A stretch of DNA of 43,374 nt from Pantoea sp. Brub (GCA_016642085.1 VOQV01000008.1:1-43374); one strand, 5' to 3'. Shown: positions 23,731 to 33,300, counted from the stretch's first letter. The notes: a model not told the origin generated them from the sequence alone. Translations and numbers: made by a program.

Positions 23731-24163
23731 TTTTTACTCCGTTTCACTTATATTTCACATTAATGATTATCATCAAAATATAAAATTATATCTTATTAAA
23801 CTATGAATAAATATTCAATGATTATAAACGGAATACATTTAGTTGTTTTAAATAATATATTTTATATGTATAGATAATATTATATTGTTAATATAATGTA
23901 ATAAATATATAAAATTATATCTATTTGCGTAAATTGAATTCATCATTGCATAGTTACAAATTAATGATTTATTAAAATTAATATTAATAACTAAACAATA
24001 AATCTATACTTAACAATATCTTTTCAAATTCATTAATCAATAATATTTATTGATTAATAATTTTATATATGTAATTTAAAAAAATAATGTTTAATATTAT
24101 AAAATAATATATATAACTATAATTATTTATATTTATATCATTTATAATTAACAGAAATATACT
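23731..24163. other. Gene-free gap between mutS and pncC
   Basis: The 433 bases separate divergent genes and show no coding remnant. The one structure is a perfect hairpin at 24032-24058. Both promoters must lie here, but none stands out against the AT-rich background. Confidence 0.5.
24032..24058 (+). repeat. Perfect 12-bp hairpin followed by T-run
   Basis: ATTAATCAATAA, a 3-base loop and the exact complement TTATTGATTAAT are followed by AATTTT. It resembles a terminator for plus-strand transcription, yet no plus-strand gene ends here. It may be the surviving terminator of a deleted gene, or a chance palindrome. Confidence 0.45.
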
Positions 24164-24658
24164 ATGAATGTATGTAACTTAAAACTAATTAGTTATAAAA
24201 TAGGTGAACAATTAAGTATTCAAAAAGCTACTATTACTACTGCTGAATCGTGTACAGGTGGTTGGATTGCTAAAATTTTTACTGATATATCTGGTAGTTC
24301 TGCTTGGTTTAATAGTAGTTTTGTAACTTATAGTGATAAATCAAAACGACAAATATTAGGAGTTAATCACAACTTATTAATTGAATTTGGTTCAGTAAGT
24401 GAAATAGTTACACGTGAAATGGCTATTTTAGCTAAAAATAAAGCACAATCTAGTTATTCAATTGCAGTTAGTGGTATAGCTGGTCCGAGTGGTGGTAGTT
24501 TAGAAAAACCAATAGGAACAGTTTGGTTTGGTTTTGCTTCATTTGATAATAGAATTTTAACTATTCAAAAAAAATTTTTTGGTAATCGTAACATGATAAG
24601 ATATCAATCTGTACTGTGGGCTTTAAAACTATTTTATAAAGAATTTCTAATACATTAA
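24164..24658 (+). CDS. pncC: Nicotinamide-nucleotide amidohydrolase PncC (CinA C-terminal family)
   Basis: PncC deamidates nicotinamide mononucleotide to nicotinate mononucleotide, recycling NMN made by DNA ligase back into NAD synthesis. The 164 residues match stand-alone E. coli PncC (YgaD, 165) without the N-terminal CinA domain. The active-site signature TTAESCTGGW (Ser29) is present, with VTYSDKSK carrying the conserved lysine, AVSGIAGPSGGS and KPIGTVWFGFA. It lies just upstream of recA, as in E. coli. Keeping it fits a genome that economises on NAD precursors; that is inference. Confidence 0.95.
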   Translation: MNVCNLKLISYKIGEQLSIQKATITTAESCTGGWIAKIFTDISGSSAWFNSSFVTYSDKSKRQILGVNHNLLIEFGSVSEIVTREMAILAKNKAQSSYSIAVSGIAGPSGGSLEKPIGTVWFGFASFDNRILTIQKKFFGNRNMIRYQSVLWALKLFYKEFLIH

Positions 24659-24745
24659 AACATTTTCATATAATAAATATATTAATATTAATTATATGAT
24701 TTTGCTAAATAAAATTTATTTGTATCAATATTAATAGGAGTTTGG

Positions 24746-25789
24746 ATGATTATTGATGAAAATAAACAAAAAGCTTTAACAGCTGCATTATATCAAATTG
24801 AAAAACAATTTGGTAAAGGTTCTATAATGCGTTTAGGTGAAGACAGATCAATGGACGTAGAAATAATTTCAACAGGTTCATTATCATTAGATATAGCTTT
24901 GGGAGCAGGTGGTCTTCCAATGGGTCGCATTGTAGAAATTTATGGTCCTGAATCTTCTGGAAAAACTACATTAACACTGCAAGTGATTGCATCGGCACAA
25001 ATTAAAGGGAAAACTTGTGCTTTTATTGATGCAGAACATGCATTAGATCCAATATATGCCAAAAAATTAGGCGTAGATATTGATAATTTATTATGTTCTC
25101 AACCAGATACAGGTGAACAAGCATTAGAAATTTGTGATGCGTTAGCACGTTCAGGTGGTATTGATGTGATTGTAGTTGATTCTGTAGCAGCATTAACACC
25201 AAAAGCTGAAATTGAAGGTGAAATTGGTGATGCACATATGGGATTAGCTGCACGTATGATGAGTCAAGCTATGCGTAAACTATCTGGTAATTTAAAGCAA
25301 TCTAATACTTTATTAATTTTTATTAATCAAATTCGCATGAAAATTGGGATGATGTTTGGTAATCCGGAAACTACAACTGGAGGAAACGCTTTAAAGTTCT
25401 ATGCATCTGTTCGTTTAGATATTCGTCGTATTGGTGCTGTTAAAGAAGGTGAAAATGTAATTGGTAGTGAAACAAGAGTAAAAGTAGTCAAAAACAAAAT
25501 TGCTGTACCATTTAAGCAAGCTGAATTTCAGATTATGTATGGAGAAGGCATTAATACTTATGGTGAATTAATAGATTTAGGTGTAAAATATAAAATAATT
25601 GATAAATCTGGAGCATGGTATAGTTATAAAAGTAATAATATTGGACAAGGTAAATTAAATGCTAGTAATTTTTTAAAAGAAAATTCAGTAGTTGCACATG
25701 AAATTGATTTTAAATTACGTGATCTATTGTTCAATAAAATTAATAAAAATGGTATAACAGAAAAGATATCTGATAATGATACGCAATGA
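24746..25789 (+). CDS. recA: Recombinase RecA
   Basis: RecA forms filaments on single-stranded DNA and drives strand exchange; it is the partner that RecBC loads. The core is complete: Walker A GPESSGKT (Lys73), [13 protein letters not shown], loop L1 with [29 protein letters not shown] leading into loop L2, and [19 protein letters not shown]. The length is 347 against 353 in E. coli, the difference being a shorter and less acidic C-terminal tail. A good AGGAG site precedes the ATG. No LexA box (CTG-N10-CAG) is visible in the 87 bases upstream, so SOS control is probably lost here. recX is absent: alaS follows after 78 bases. Confidence 0.99.
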   Translation: MIIDENKQKALTAALYQIEKQFGKGSIMRLGEDRSMDVEIISTGSLSLDIALGAGGLPMGRIVEIYGPESSGKTTLTLQVIASAQIKGKTCAFIDAEHALDPIYAKKLGVDIDNLLCSQPDTGEQALEICDALARSGGIDVIVVDSVAALTPKAEIEGEIGDAHMGLAARMMSQAMRKLSGNLKQSNTLLIFINQIRMKIGMMFGNPETTTGGNALKFYASVRLDIRRIGAVKEGENVIGSETRVKVVKNKIAVPFKQAEFQIMYGEGINTYGELIDLGVKYKIIDKSGAWYSYKSNNIGQGKLNASNFLKENSVVAHEIDFKLRDLLFNKINKNGITEKISDNDTQ

Positions 25790-25867
25790 ATTAATTAATT
25801 TTACATAGATATTTATATTAGAATACATATTAATACATTTCAAGAAAAATAAAGTTTTAGGATAGGT

Positions 25868-28501
25868 ATGACTAAAAGTATTAGTGAAATTCGTCAAATA
25901 TTTTTTGATTATTTTCAAAAACAAGGACATAAAATTATAGCTAGTAGCTCATTAGTACCAAATGACGACCAAACGTTATTATTTACTAATGCTGGTATGA
26001 ATCAATTTAAAAAAATTTTTTTAAACCAAGAAAAAATAAATTATTCACGTGCTGTATCTTCTCAACGTTGTATTAGAGTTGGCGGCAAACATAATGATCT
26101 AGAAAATGTAGGTTATACTGAACGACATCATACTTTTTTTGAAATGTTGGGTAATTTTAGTTTTGGTGATTATTTTAAAAAAGAAGCTATTATATTTGCA
26201 TGGGAAATATTAACTAATAAAAAATGGTTTAATCTTCCTAAAGAACGTTTATTTGTTACAGTTTATCAAATGGATAATGAAGCTTATGATATTTGGACAA
26301 ATATTATAGGCCTCTCTAATGAACGTGTTATTAAAATAGGAGATGATAAAGGTATTGCTTATTCTTCAGATAATTTCTGGCAAATGAGTGATATTGGTCC
26401 ATGTGGACCTTGTAGTGAAATTTTTTATGATAATAATGATCCTATAATCATTCCTACTGCTAATACTTTAAAAATTAATGATGATCGTTACCTTGAGATA
26501 TGGAATTTAGTGTTTATGCAATTTGATCGTCAATTAGATGGCAAAATGTTAAATTTAACACAAAAATCAATTGATACTGGTATGGGTCTTGAACGTATTG
26601 CTTCTGTAATTCAAAATGTTAAATCAAATTATAAAATTGATATATTTAGAAAATTAATTAAGTCAATAGCTAAAATAATTAATACAAAAGATATTAATAA
26701 TAAATCTTTATATATTATTGCAGATCATATAAGAGCATCTGCGTTTTTGATAGCAGATGGAGTAATACCATCAAATGAAAATCGAGGCTATGTATTACGT
26801 CGTATTATTCGTAGAGCTATTAGACATGGTAATGTATTAGGGATTAAAAATATTTTTTTATATAAATTTATACAACCATTAATAGAAATATTAGGTGATT
26901 CAAATAAAGAATTATTTATTTGTCAAAATAATATTGAACATATATTAAAACTTGAAGAAGAACAATTTGCAAAAACACTTGAATATGGCTTAGATTTATT
27001 AAATAAAGAATTAAAAAATATAAAGAATGACACTTTAAATGGACAAATTGCATTTCGTCTGTATGATACTTTTGGCTTTCCAATTGATTTAACTACAGAA
27101 ATATGTCGTGAACGTAACATAAAATTAAATTTAATTGAATTTCAATCAGAAATGGAACAACAAAGACAACGTGCACGCAAAGTAAATGCATTTAAACTAA
27201 ATAATTTAAATAAAATTAATTATAGAGAACAAACTACTTTTTTAGGGTATCATCAGCACAAATCAAAATCAATTGTTAAATCCATTTATATAAATAACAA
27301 AGAAGTAGAAAGCATTAATTTTGTTTGCAATAATGCATTAATTATACTAGATCAGACTCCATTTTACGGTGAATCTGGAGGTCAAATAGGAGATATAGGT
27401 ATTATCAAAAATACCAATTGCCATTTTATTGTAAAAAATACACAAAAAGATAATAATGTTATCATGCATATTGGTATATTATTGTTGGGTCAGTTACATA
27501 AAGGCGATTCTGTAGAAACAGAAGTAGATATAATACACCGAAATCTTATTTGTGTAAATCATTCAGCAACGCATATATTACATACTGCTGTAAGCTGTGT
27601 TTTAGGTAAACATGTCATCCAAAAAGGTTCATTAATTAATGATAAATATTTGCGTTTTGATTTTTTACATTTTCAAAATATATCAATAGATGAAATAAAT
27701 CAAATTGAAAATATTGTAAATGATCAAATTAGATATAATTTACCGATTGTAACTGACATTATGAATATTAATGATGCTAAAACCCTAAAAGTAAAAATGT
27801 TATTTACTGAAAAATATGAACAAAATGTTCGTGTTGTTCAAATTGGAAATTTTTCAAAAGAATTATGTGGTGGTACTCACATATCAAATACTGGTAATAT
27901 TGGCTTATTTCATATTCAATTTGAATGCGGTATTGCTGCTGGTATTCATCGTATTCAAGCTTTAACTGGTCAATATGCTCTTATTCACATACAAAAACAT
28001 AGAACCCAATTATTTAATATAGCAAAATTAACAAAAAGTAATGTCAATGATCTGCATGAAAAAGTCATTAGTTTAATAAAGCGCATAAATCATATAGACA
28101 AAGAATTGCAAAAGTTGCGTTATGAACAAATGATTAAACAAAGTATTGATTTAAGCCATAGTGCTATTAATATTAAAGGTATTAAACTTATAATAAAAAA
28201 AGTTAACAATGTACATCCAGATTTATTATCTAATATGGTAGGACTTCTTAAAAAAACATTGGGTTCATCAATAATAGTTTTAGCAACTGTAGTAAAAAAT
28301 AAAATATCACTAATAGTTAGTGTAACAGAAGATTTAACTCAATATGTTAGAGCTAATGAAATGATAGTAGAATTAGCAAAAAAAATTAATGGTAAAGGAG
28401 GGGGAAAACCTCATTTAGCCAAAGCTGGTGGGAATAATATTAAAGCACTTGAAACAGCATTATCAAATGTACAATCTTTGATTGATAAGCGTTTATTATA
28501 A
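25868..28501 (+). CDS. alaS: Alanyl-tRNA synthetase
   Basis: AlaS charges tRNA-Ala and edits mischarged tRNA. The 877 residues match E. coli (876). The class II catalytic core at the N-terminus includes FTNAGMNQFKKIFL, RVGGKHNDLENVGYTERHHT and FEMLGNFSFGDYFK. The editing domain has the zinc-site HSATH (His565, His569) and later CGGTH. The C-terminal C-Ala domain contains GGGKPHLAKAGG. The ATG follows TTAGGATAGGT. Gene order recA-alaS-csrA is as in E. coli without recX. Confidence 0.98.
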   Translation: MTKSISEIRQIFFDYFQKQGHKIIASSSLVPNDDQTLLFTNAGMNQFKKIFLNQEKINYSRAVSSQRCIRVGGKHNDLENVGYTERHHTFFEMLGNFSFGDYFKKEAIIFAWEILTNKKWFNLPKERLFVTVYQMDNEAYDIWTNIIGLSNERVIKIGDDKGIAYSSDNFWQMSDIGPCGPCSEIFYDNNDPIIIPTANTLKINDDRYLEIWNLVFMQFDRQLDGKMLNLTQKSIDTGMGLERIASVIQNVKSNYKIDIFRKLIKSIAKIINTKDINNKSLYIIADHIRASAFLIADGVIPSNENRGYVLRRIIRRAIRHGNVLGIKNIFLYKFIQPLIEILGDSNKELFICQNNIEHILKLEEEQFAKTLEYGLDLLNKELKNIKNDTLNGQIAFRLYDTFGFPIDLTTEICRERNIKLNLIEFQSEMEQQRQRARKVNAFKLNNLNKINYREQTTFLGYHQHKSKSIVKSIYINNKEVESINFVCNNALIILDQTPFYGESGGQIGDIGIIKNTNCHFIVKNTQKDNNVIMHIGILLLGQLHKGDSVETEVDIIHRNLICVNHSATHILHTAVSCVLGKHVIQKGSLINDKYLRFDFLHFQNISIDEINQIENIVNDQIRYNLPIVTDIMNINDAKTLKVKMLFTEKYEQNVRVVQIGNFSKELCGGTHISNTGNIGLFHIQFECGIAAGIHRIQALTGQYALIHIQKHRTQLFNIAKLTKSNVNDLHEKVISLIKRINHIDKELQKLRYEQMIKQSIDLSHSAINIKGIKLIIKKVNNVHPDLLSNMVGLLKKTLGSSIIVLATVVKNKISLIVSVTEDLTQYVRANEMIVELAKKINGKGGGKPHLAKAGGNNIKALETALSNVQSLIDKRLL

Positions 28502-28513
28502 ATTTATTGCAAT

Positions 28514-28547
28514 AAAAAAAGCGCTGAATGATTACAGCGCTTTTTTT
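28514..28547 (+). terminator. Rho-independent terminator after alaS
   Basis: A run of A followed by GCGCTG, an 8-base loop, and CAGCGC followed by seven Ts. The A-run and T-run can extend the stem, so the structure would work in both directions. Confidence 0.88.
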
Positions 28548-28732
28548 ATATTATTAAGACTCAAATTAAATTATTATAGTTAACTTCAACTAAAATACTA
28601 TTAAGTAAATCTTTTATAAAGATATTTATGCATATTTGTTATGTACATTTTAATTGATTATTATTCAATTATCAAAAAATCTTAAAAAGACAATCTCTGA
28701 AAATAGATATACTAATTTTAAAGGAGTAGAGA

Positions 28733-28918
28733 ATGCTCATTCTAACTCGTAGAGTTGGTGAAACCTTAATTATTGGTAATGAAATAACTGTAACAATATT
28801 AGGCATTAAGGGCAACCAAATTCGTATTGGCATCAATGCCCCAAAAGACATATCTATACATCGAGAAGAAATTTATCAAATGATTCAATCAGAAGAAAAA
28901 AATCCAATGAATATTTGA
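28733..28918 (+). CDS. csrA: Carbon storage regulator CsrA
   Basis: CsrA is a small dimeric RNA-binding protein that blocks or stabilises target mRNAs at GGA motifs. The 61 residues are the normal length and begin [15 protein letters not shown]. Both RNA-contact regions are kept: the first strand (Leu4, Arg6) and Arg44 in IHREEIY. A strong AAAGGAG site precedes the ATG by seven bases. It lies between alaS and tRNA-Ser as in E. coli. No csrB/csrC-like RNA, which would show repeated GGA loops, is visible in this window. Confidence 0.96.
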   Translation: MLILTRRVGETLIIGNEITVTILGIKGNQIRIGINAPKDISIHREEIYQMIQSEEKNPMNI

Positions 28919-28923
28919 AATAC

Positions 28924-28966
28924 AATGCGTCTTGCTTTATTGAAAATGTGAGACGCATTATCTTTT
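28924..28966 (+). terminator. Probable terminator after csrA
   Basis: AATGCGTCT and AGACGCATT form a perfect 9-bp stem around an 18-base loop, followed by ATCTTTT, immediately after the csrA stop. The loop is long, but the G/C content of the stem and its position support a terminator. Confidence 0.7.
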
Positions 28967-29019
28967 AATACATTTATATTAATTTTCTATTCTAAATGAT
29001 TTTTAGCAAAAAAAATAAT

Positions 29020-29050
29020 TTGACTTGGTATAACTTAATAGTAATAATAT
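29020..29050 (+). promoter_or_regulatory. Possible promoter of tRNA-Ser and tRNA-Arg
   Basis: TTGACT at 29020-29025 is followed by TAATAA after 16 bases or TAATAT after 19 bases. Either -10 choice would start transcription 30-40 bases before tRNA-Ser. The -35 box is good; the -10 assignment is ambiguous. Confidence 0.5.
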
Positions 29051-29090
29051 CTGTTATTAGTATTTAATATTTTTAATTAAAAAGTAATTA

Positions 29091-29178
29091 GGTGAGGTGG
29101 CCGAGAGGCTTAAGGCGCTCCCCTGCTAAGGGAGTAGTGGTTAAAATCCACTCGAGGGTTCGAATCCCTCCCTCGCCG
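29091..29178 (+). tRNA. tRNA-Ser (GCU)
   Basis: An 88-base class II tRNA with a long variable arm; anticodon GCT at 29125-29127. The acceptor stem pairs GGTGAGG with CCTCGCC (one G-T pair) and the discriminator base is G. The D- and anticodon-arm sequence is almost identical to E. coli serV. The 3' CCA is not encoded, so it must be added by CCA-adding enzyme. It is followed after nine bases by tRNA-Arg, the same pair as serV-argV in E. coli. Confidence 0.97.
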
Positions 29179-29187
29179 TAAAACAAT

Positions 29188-29261
29188 GCACCCGTAGCTC
29201 AGTTGGATAGAGTACTCGGCTACGAACCGAGCGGTCGGAGGTTCGAATCCTCTCGGGTGCA
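29188..29261 (+). tRNA. tRNA-Arg (ACG)
   Basis: A 74-base cloverleaf closely matching E. coli argV; anticodon ACG at 29222-29224. Acceptor stem GCACCCG pairs with CGGGTGC and the discriminator is A. CCA is not encoded. The A34 anticodon needs deamination to inosine by TadA to read CGU, CGC and CGA. E. coli has four copies of this tRNA here; only one remains. Confidence 0.97.
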
Positions 29262-29587
29262 ACAAATTATTGTATATATTCATTATTTGTTTTCTTAAAA
29301 TTTTATATGTGTATTAATATATAAAATCTTTAAAAGATGCATAATTTAAAAAATTATTTTAGTATATATAAATGATTATCTATTTAGATTATCTTTTTGT
29401 TAATTTCAATAAATTATTTTAAAATAAATATTTTAATGACAATTATATTAAGGAATTAATTATATTTATTTAATTAAAACTTATCACTTATAGCTTACAA
29501 ACAACAATACTATTATAATATAAACCTTATTTAAGATCCTTAATTGATATTAAATGAATTAAAATAAATTATAACTGGAGGTTCATT
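29262..29587. other. AT-rich spacer before gshA
   Basis: The 326 bases contain no readable gene remnant. The E. coli copies argYZQ and several intervening genes are gone. Near the end, CTGGAGG is the ribosome-binding site of gshA. No promoter stands out. Confidence 0.5.
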
Positions 29588-31114
29588 ATGATTCCGGATA
29601 TATCTCAAGGTTTATCTTGGCTTCAAACTAAACCTGATGTTTTGAAAGATATTACCAGAGGTATTGAAAGAGAAACGTTAAGAATTAAGCATAATGGAGT
29701 TATTTCTAATAATAATCACCCTGAATTATTTGGATCTGCACTTAAACATTCATGGATAACAACTGATTTTGCAGAATCATTATTAGAATTTATTACTCCG
29801 GTAAATGACAATATTGAGTACATGTTTGCTTTTTTGCGAGATATTCATCGTTATGTTGCGGTTTCATTACAAAATAAAGAACTTATGTGGCCATTTAGCA
29901 TGCCTTGTATTATCCAAGATGTTAATAAAATTAAAATTGCTCAATATGGAAAATCTAATCTTGGTCGTATGAAAACACTCTATCGTCAAGGTTTAAAAAA
30001 TCGTTACGGATCAATGATGCAACTTATATCCGGTGTACATTACAATTTTTCTCTATCTACATCCTTTTGGAAGGATTGGGCACATTTAATGCAATTAGAC
30101 ACATCTCAAAAAACTATTTCAACTGGGTATTTAATATTAATTCGAAATTATTATCGTTTTGGTTGGGTAATTCCTTATCTTTTTGGTGCTTCGCCAGCAG
30201 TGTGTAATAGTTTTTTAGATAATATTAAAACTAAATTACCATTTAAAACTAATGATAACAATACATTTTGGTTACCATATGCAACATCTTTACGTTTAAG
30301 TAATCTTGGATATCAAAATAAATGTCAAGATTTATTAAAAATCACTTTTAACTCTCTTGAAAATTATGTTAAAGCTTTAAAAACAGCAATTCAAACACCA
30401 TGTAAAGCATTTAAAATTATAGGTATGAAAGATTTTTATGGGAACCAATTACAAATTAATACTAATATTCTTCAAAATGAAAATGAATTTTATTCTCCAA
30501 TTCGTCCTAAATGTACTACTGTTTATGGAGAAAATGTATCTGATGCACTTTTAAGAAGCGGTATTCAATATATTGAAATTAGATCACTAGATGTCAATCC
30601 ATTTTCAGCTATTGGTTTAGAAAAAAAACAGGTATATTTTTTAGATCTATTTTTAATTTGGTGCTTATTACTGGATAGTTCTGAAATGACAGATGAAGAA
30701 ATTAAATCTGCTAACAGAAACTGGAATGTTATAGTATTAAAAGGTAGAAAACCAAATCAAAAGATTATGATTGATTATAATCATACCAAATATTTAGTAA
30801 CTGAAGTCGGTAAAAAAATATTTTCTGATTTAAGCAAATTAGCAAAAATATTAGATAATCATCATGGAGGTGAAAATTATCAACAAATTTGTAAACATTT
30901 AGTATTATATTTTGATAATCCTGAACTAACTTATTCAGCACGTATGCTTAATATTATAAAAAATAATGGTATAATCAATACAGGTTTAAAATTAGCAAAA
31001 ACGTATCACAATATATTATGTAAAGAATCATTAGAAATATTAACTAAAACAGATTTTATTTATCAAGCACAAAAATCTTTGTTTGAACAAAAAAGAATTG
31101 AAAATAATGATTAA
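29588..31114 (+). CDS. gshA: Glutamate-cysteine ligase
   Basis: GshA joins glutamate and cysteine, the first and rate-limiting step of glutathione synthesis. The 508 residues compare with 518 in E. coli and align from the N-terminus (GLSWLQTKPDVLKDITRGIE) through RGIERETLRI, WITTDFAESLLEFITP and MMQLISGVHYNFS to the C-terminal third with YIEIRSLDVNPFSAIGL. No interruption is seen. A strong CTGGAGG site lies about six bases before the ATG. The enzyme consumes cysteine, yet the sulfate-reduction genes at 12356-17840 are all dead. luxS follows, as in E. coli. Confidence 0.97.
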   Translation: MIPDISQGLSWLQTKPDVLKDITRGIERETLRIKHNGVISNNNHPELFGSALKHSWITTDFAESLLEFITPVNDNIEYMFAFLRDIHRYVAVSLQNKELMWPFSMPCIIQDVNKIKIAQYGKSNLGRMKTLYRQGLKNRYGSMMQLISGVHYNFSLSTSFWKDWAHLMQLDTSQKTISTGYLILIRNYYRFGWVIPYLFGASPAVCNSFLDNIKTKLPFKTNDNNTFWLPYATSLRLSNLGYQNKCQDLLKITFNSLENYVKALKTAIQTPCKAFKIIGMKDFYGNQLQINTNILQNENEFYSPIRPKCTTVYGENVSDALLRSGIQYIEIRSLDVNPFSAIGLEKKQVYFLDLFLIWCLLLDSSEMTDEEIKSANRNWNVIVLKGRKPNQKIMIDYNHTKYLVTEVGKKIFSDLSKLAKILDNHHGGENYQQICKHLVLYFDNPELTYSARMLNIIKNNGIINTGLKLAKTYHNILCKESLEILTKTDFIYQAQKSLFEQKRIENND

Positions 31115-31180
31115 TTAAATAAAAAAGTAATTAGATAAATATCTATTTTTATTATGTGATTATATGTAAAGGTACATTGT

Positions 31181-31684
31181 ATGTCATTTGTATTAGATAG
31201 TTTTAATATTGACCATACATTAATATCTGCGCCATCAGTGCGTATAGCCAAAATTATAAATACTCCTTTAGGAGATAATGTTACTATTTTTGATTTGCGT
31301 TTTTGCAAACCAAATCTTGAAATTCTTAATGAATGTGGCATGCATACAATTGAGCATTTATTTGCAAAATTTATGCGTGATCAAATTAATAGTACTGAAA
31401 TAACAATTATTGATATTTCTCCAATGGGTTGTCGTACAGGTTTTTATATGAGTATAATTGGTATATTACATGAACAAAATGTTATATCAGCTTGGAAAAA
31501 CTCAATGGAAAATGTATTAACAATACAAGAACAATCTCAAATAAAAGAAATAAATCAATATCAATGTGGTAATTATAAAATGCATTCATTATATGAAGCT
31601 AAAAAAATTGCAAATAATATTTTATTATCTAATATTCAAATAAATTATACTCAAAATTTAAAATTATCATTGCGAAAAAAATAA
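31181..31684 (+). CDS. luxS: S-ribosylhomocysteine lyase LuxS
   Basis: LuxS cleaves S-ribosylhomocysteine to homocysteine and the precursor of autoinducer-2. The 167 residues compare with 171 in E. coli. The metal site is intact: His55 and His59 in HTIEH and the cysteine in YQCGNYKMHS. The catalytic Cys84 in SPMGCRTGFYM is also present. An AAAGG site precedes the ATG. Whether it serves signalling or only methyl-cycle detoxification cannot be told here; in a sulfur-starved symbiont, homocysteine recycling is a plausible reason to keep it. Confidence 0.97.
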   Translation: MSFVLDSFNIDHTLISAPSVRIAKIINTPLGDNVTIFDLRFCKPNLEILNECGMHTIEHLFAKFMRDQINSTEITIIDISPMGCRTGFYMSIIGILHEQNVISAWKNSMENVLTIQEQSQIKEINQYQCGNYKMHSLYEAKKIANNILLSNIQINYTQNLKLSLRKK

Positions 31685-31847
31685 ATTAAATATAACTATA
31701 TAATTTATTTAAATTATAATATAATTATTATTACTGTAATAATATAATAATATTTTAATTAATAAACATATGCAAATCATATATTGATATTATTTTATGT
31801 AACATGTGTATAACAAATTTCAAATATACTTTTAAAATGAGGTAACA

Positions 31848-33206
31848 TTGTTTGATAATTTAACTAATCGTTTATCACAAACTCTAAGAAATATTAGAGG
31901 TATAGGTAGATTAACAGAAGAAAATATAAAAAATACTCTTCATGAAGTGTCTATAGCATTGCTTGAAGCTGATGTTGCTTTATCGGTAGTACGAGATTTT
32001 ACTAATCGTGTAAAAAAAATATCAGTTGGTCGAGATGTAAATAAATGTTTAACACCAGGACAAGAATTTATTAAAATTGTTCGTGATGAGCTTATTGTAG
32101 CTATGGGTACAGCAAACAATCATCTCAATTTAGCAATAAAACCACCTGCTATTATCATGCTAATAGGTTTACAAGGTGTTGGAAAAACTACTAGTATATG
32201 TAAATTAGGTAAGTTTTTAAAAGAAAAATATAAAAAACACATTTTAATGGTTTCTATTGATATTTATAGACCAGCAGCGATAAAACAACTTGAAACTTTA
32301 TCTAAACAAATTAATATAAATTTTTATCCATCTTCTCCAGAACAAAAACCTATTCAAATAGTTCAAAGTGCTTTAAAAGAAACAAAAATTAAATTCTATG
32401 ATGTATTATTGATAGATACACCAGGGATTCTTCATACTGATAAGTTTAGAATGGAAGAGCTCAAGCAAATACGAAACATAATCAATCCTATTGAAATTCT
32501 TTTTGTGATTGATTCTATGATGGGACAAGATGCCATTAATGTAGCAAAATCATTTAATGATCAATTGTCTTTTACAGGTATAATTTTAACAAAAACAGAT
32601 GGAGATACACGAGGTGGTGCAGCTTTATCAGTAAGACATATTACAGGAAAACCTATTAAATTCATAGGTACAGGTGAAAAAATTGAATGTTTAGAACAAT
32701 TTTATCCAGATCGTATTGCTTCTCGTATTTTAGGAATGGGTGATGTAATATCATTAATTGAAAATCTTGAAAGTAAAGTAAATACAGCAGATGCAAAAAA
32801 ATTAGTTAAACAAATAAAAACAGGTAATTATTTTGATTTATATGATTTTTTACAACAGATAAAACAAATACGCAAGATGGGAAATATAAATAATTTAATA
32901 GCAAAATTACCTATGATTGGAAACTTACCAAATAATATGCAGTTAAATATTAATAATGACACTTTTTTGCATATGGAAGCAATAATTAACTCAATGACTA
33001 ATCAAGAACGTAAAAATCCAGAAATTATTAAAGGTTCACATAAACGTCGTATAGCTAATGGCTCTGGTATGCAAATACAAGATGTTAATCGTTTATTAAA
33101 ACAATTTAATGATATGAAACTTATTATAAAAAAAATGAAAAAAGGAGGAATGCGAAACATGATGGGAAACATAAAAAATATGATATCTCCAATATTTTTT
33201 AAATAA
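31848..33206 (+). CDS. ffh: Signal recognition particle protein Ffh
   Basis: Ffh binds 4.5S RNA and signal sequences of nascent membrane proteins and works with FtsY. The 452 residues match E. coli (453). N domain (FDNLTNRLSQTLRNI), G domain with GLQGVGKTTS, LLIDTPGIL and TKTDGDTRGGAALS, then the methionine-rich M domain with GSGMQIQDVNRLLKQF and MRNMMGN. The start codon is TTG at 31848: it aligns with the E. coli N-terminus, AATGAGGTAAC lies just upstream, and no in-frame ATG occurs until far into the G domain. Confidence 0.97.
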   Translation: MFDNLTNRLSQTLRNIRGIGRLTEENIKNTLHEVSIALLEADVALSVVRDFTNRVKKISVGRDVNKCLTPGQEFIKIVRDELIVAMGTANNHLNLAIKPPAIIMLIGLQGVGKTTSICKLGKFLKEKYKKHILMVSIDIYRPAAIKQLETLSKQININFYPSSPEQKPIQIVQSALKETKIKFYDVLLIDTPGILHTDKFRMEELKQIRNIINPIEILFVIDSMMGQDAINVAKSFNDQLSFTGIILTKTDGDTRGGAALSVRHITGKPIKFIGTGEKIECLEQFYPDRIASRILGMGDVISLIENLESKVNTADAKKLVKQIKTGNYFDLYDFLQQIKQIRKMGNINNLIAKLPMIGNLPNNMQLNINNDTFLHMEAIINSMTNQERKNPEIIKGSHKRRIANGSGMQIQDVNRLLKQFNDMKLIIKKMKKGGMRNMMGNIKNMISPIFFK

Positions 33207-33300
33207 AATTAATATTTTGTTATATTCATATTATTTCTTGTTCCGTAATTCAATATTGTAAATAGTTTTATATTTAATTTTAATAATTTTATGATTTTTA

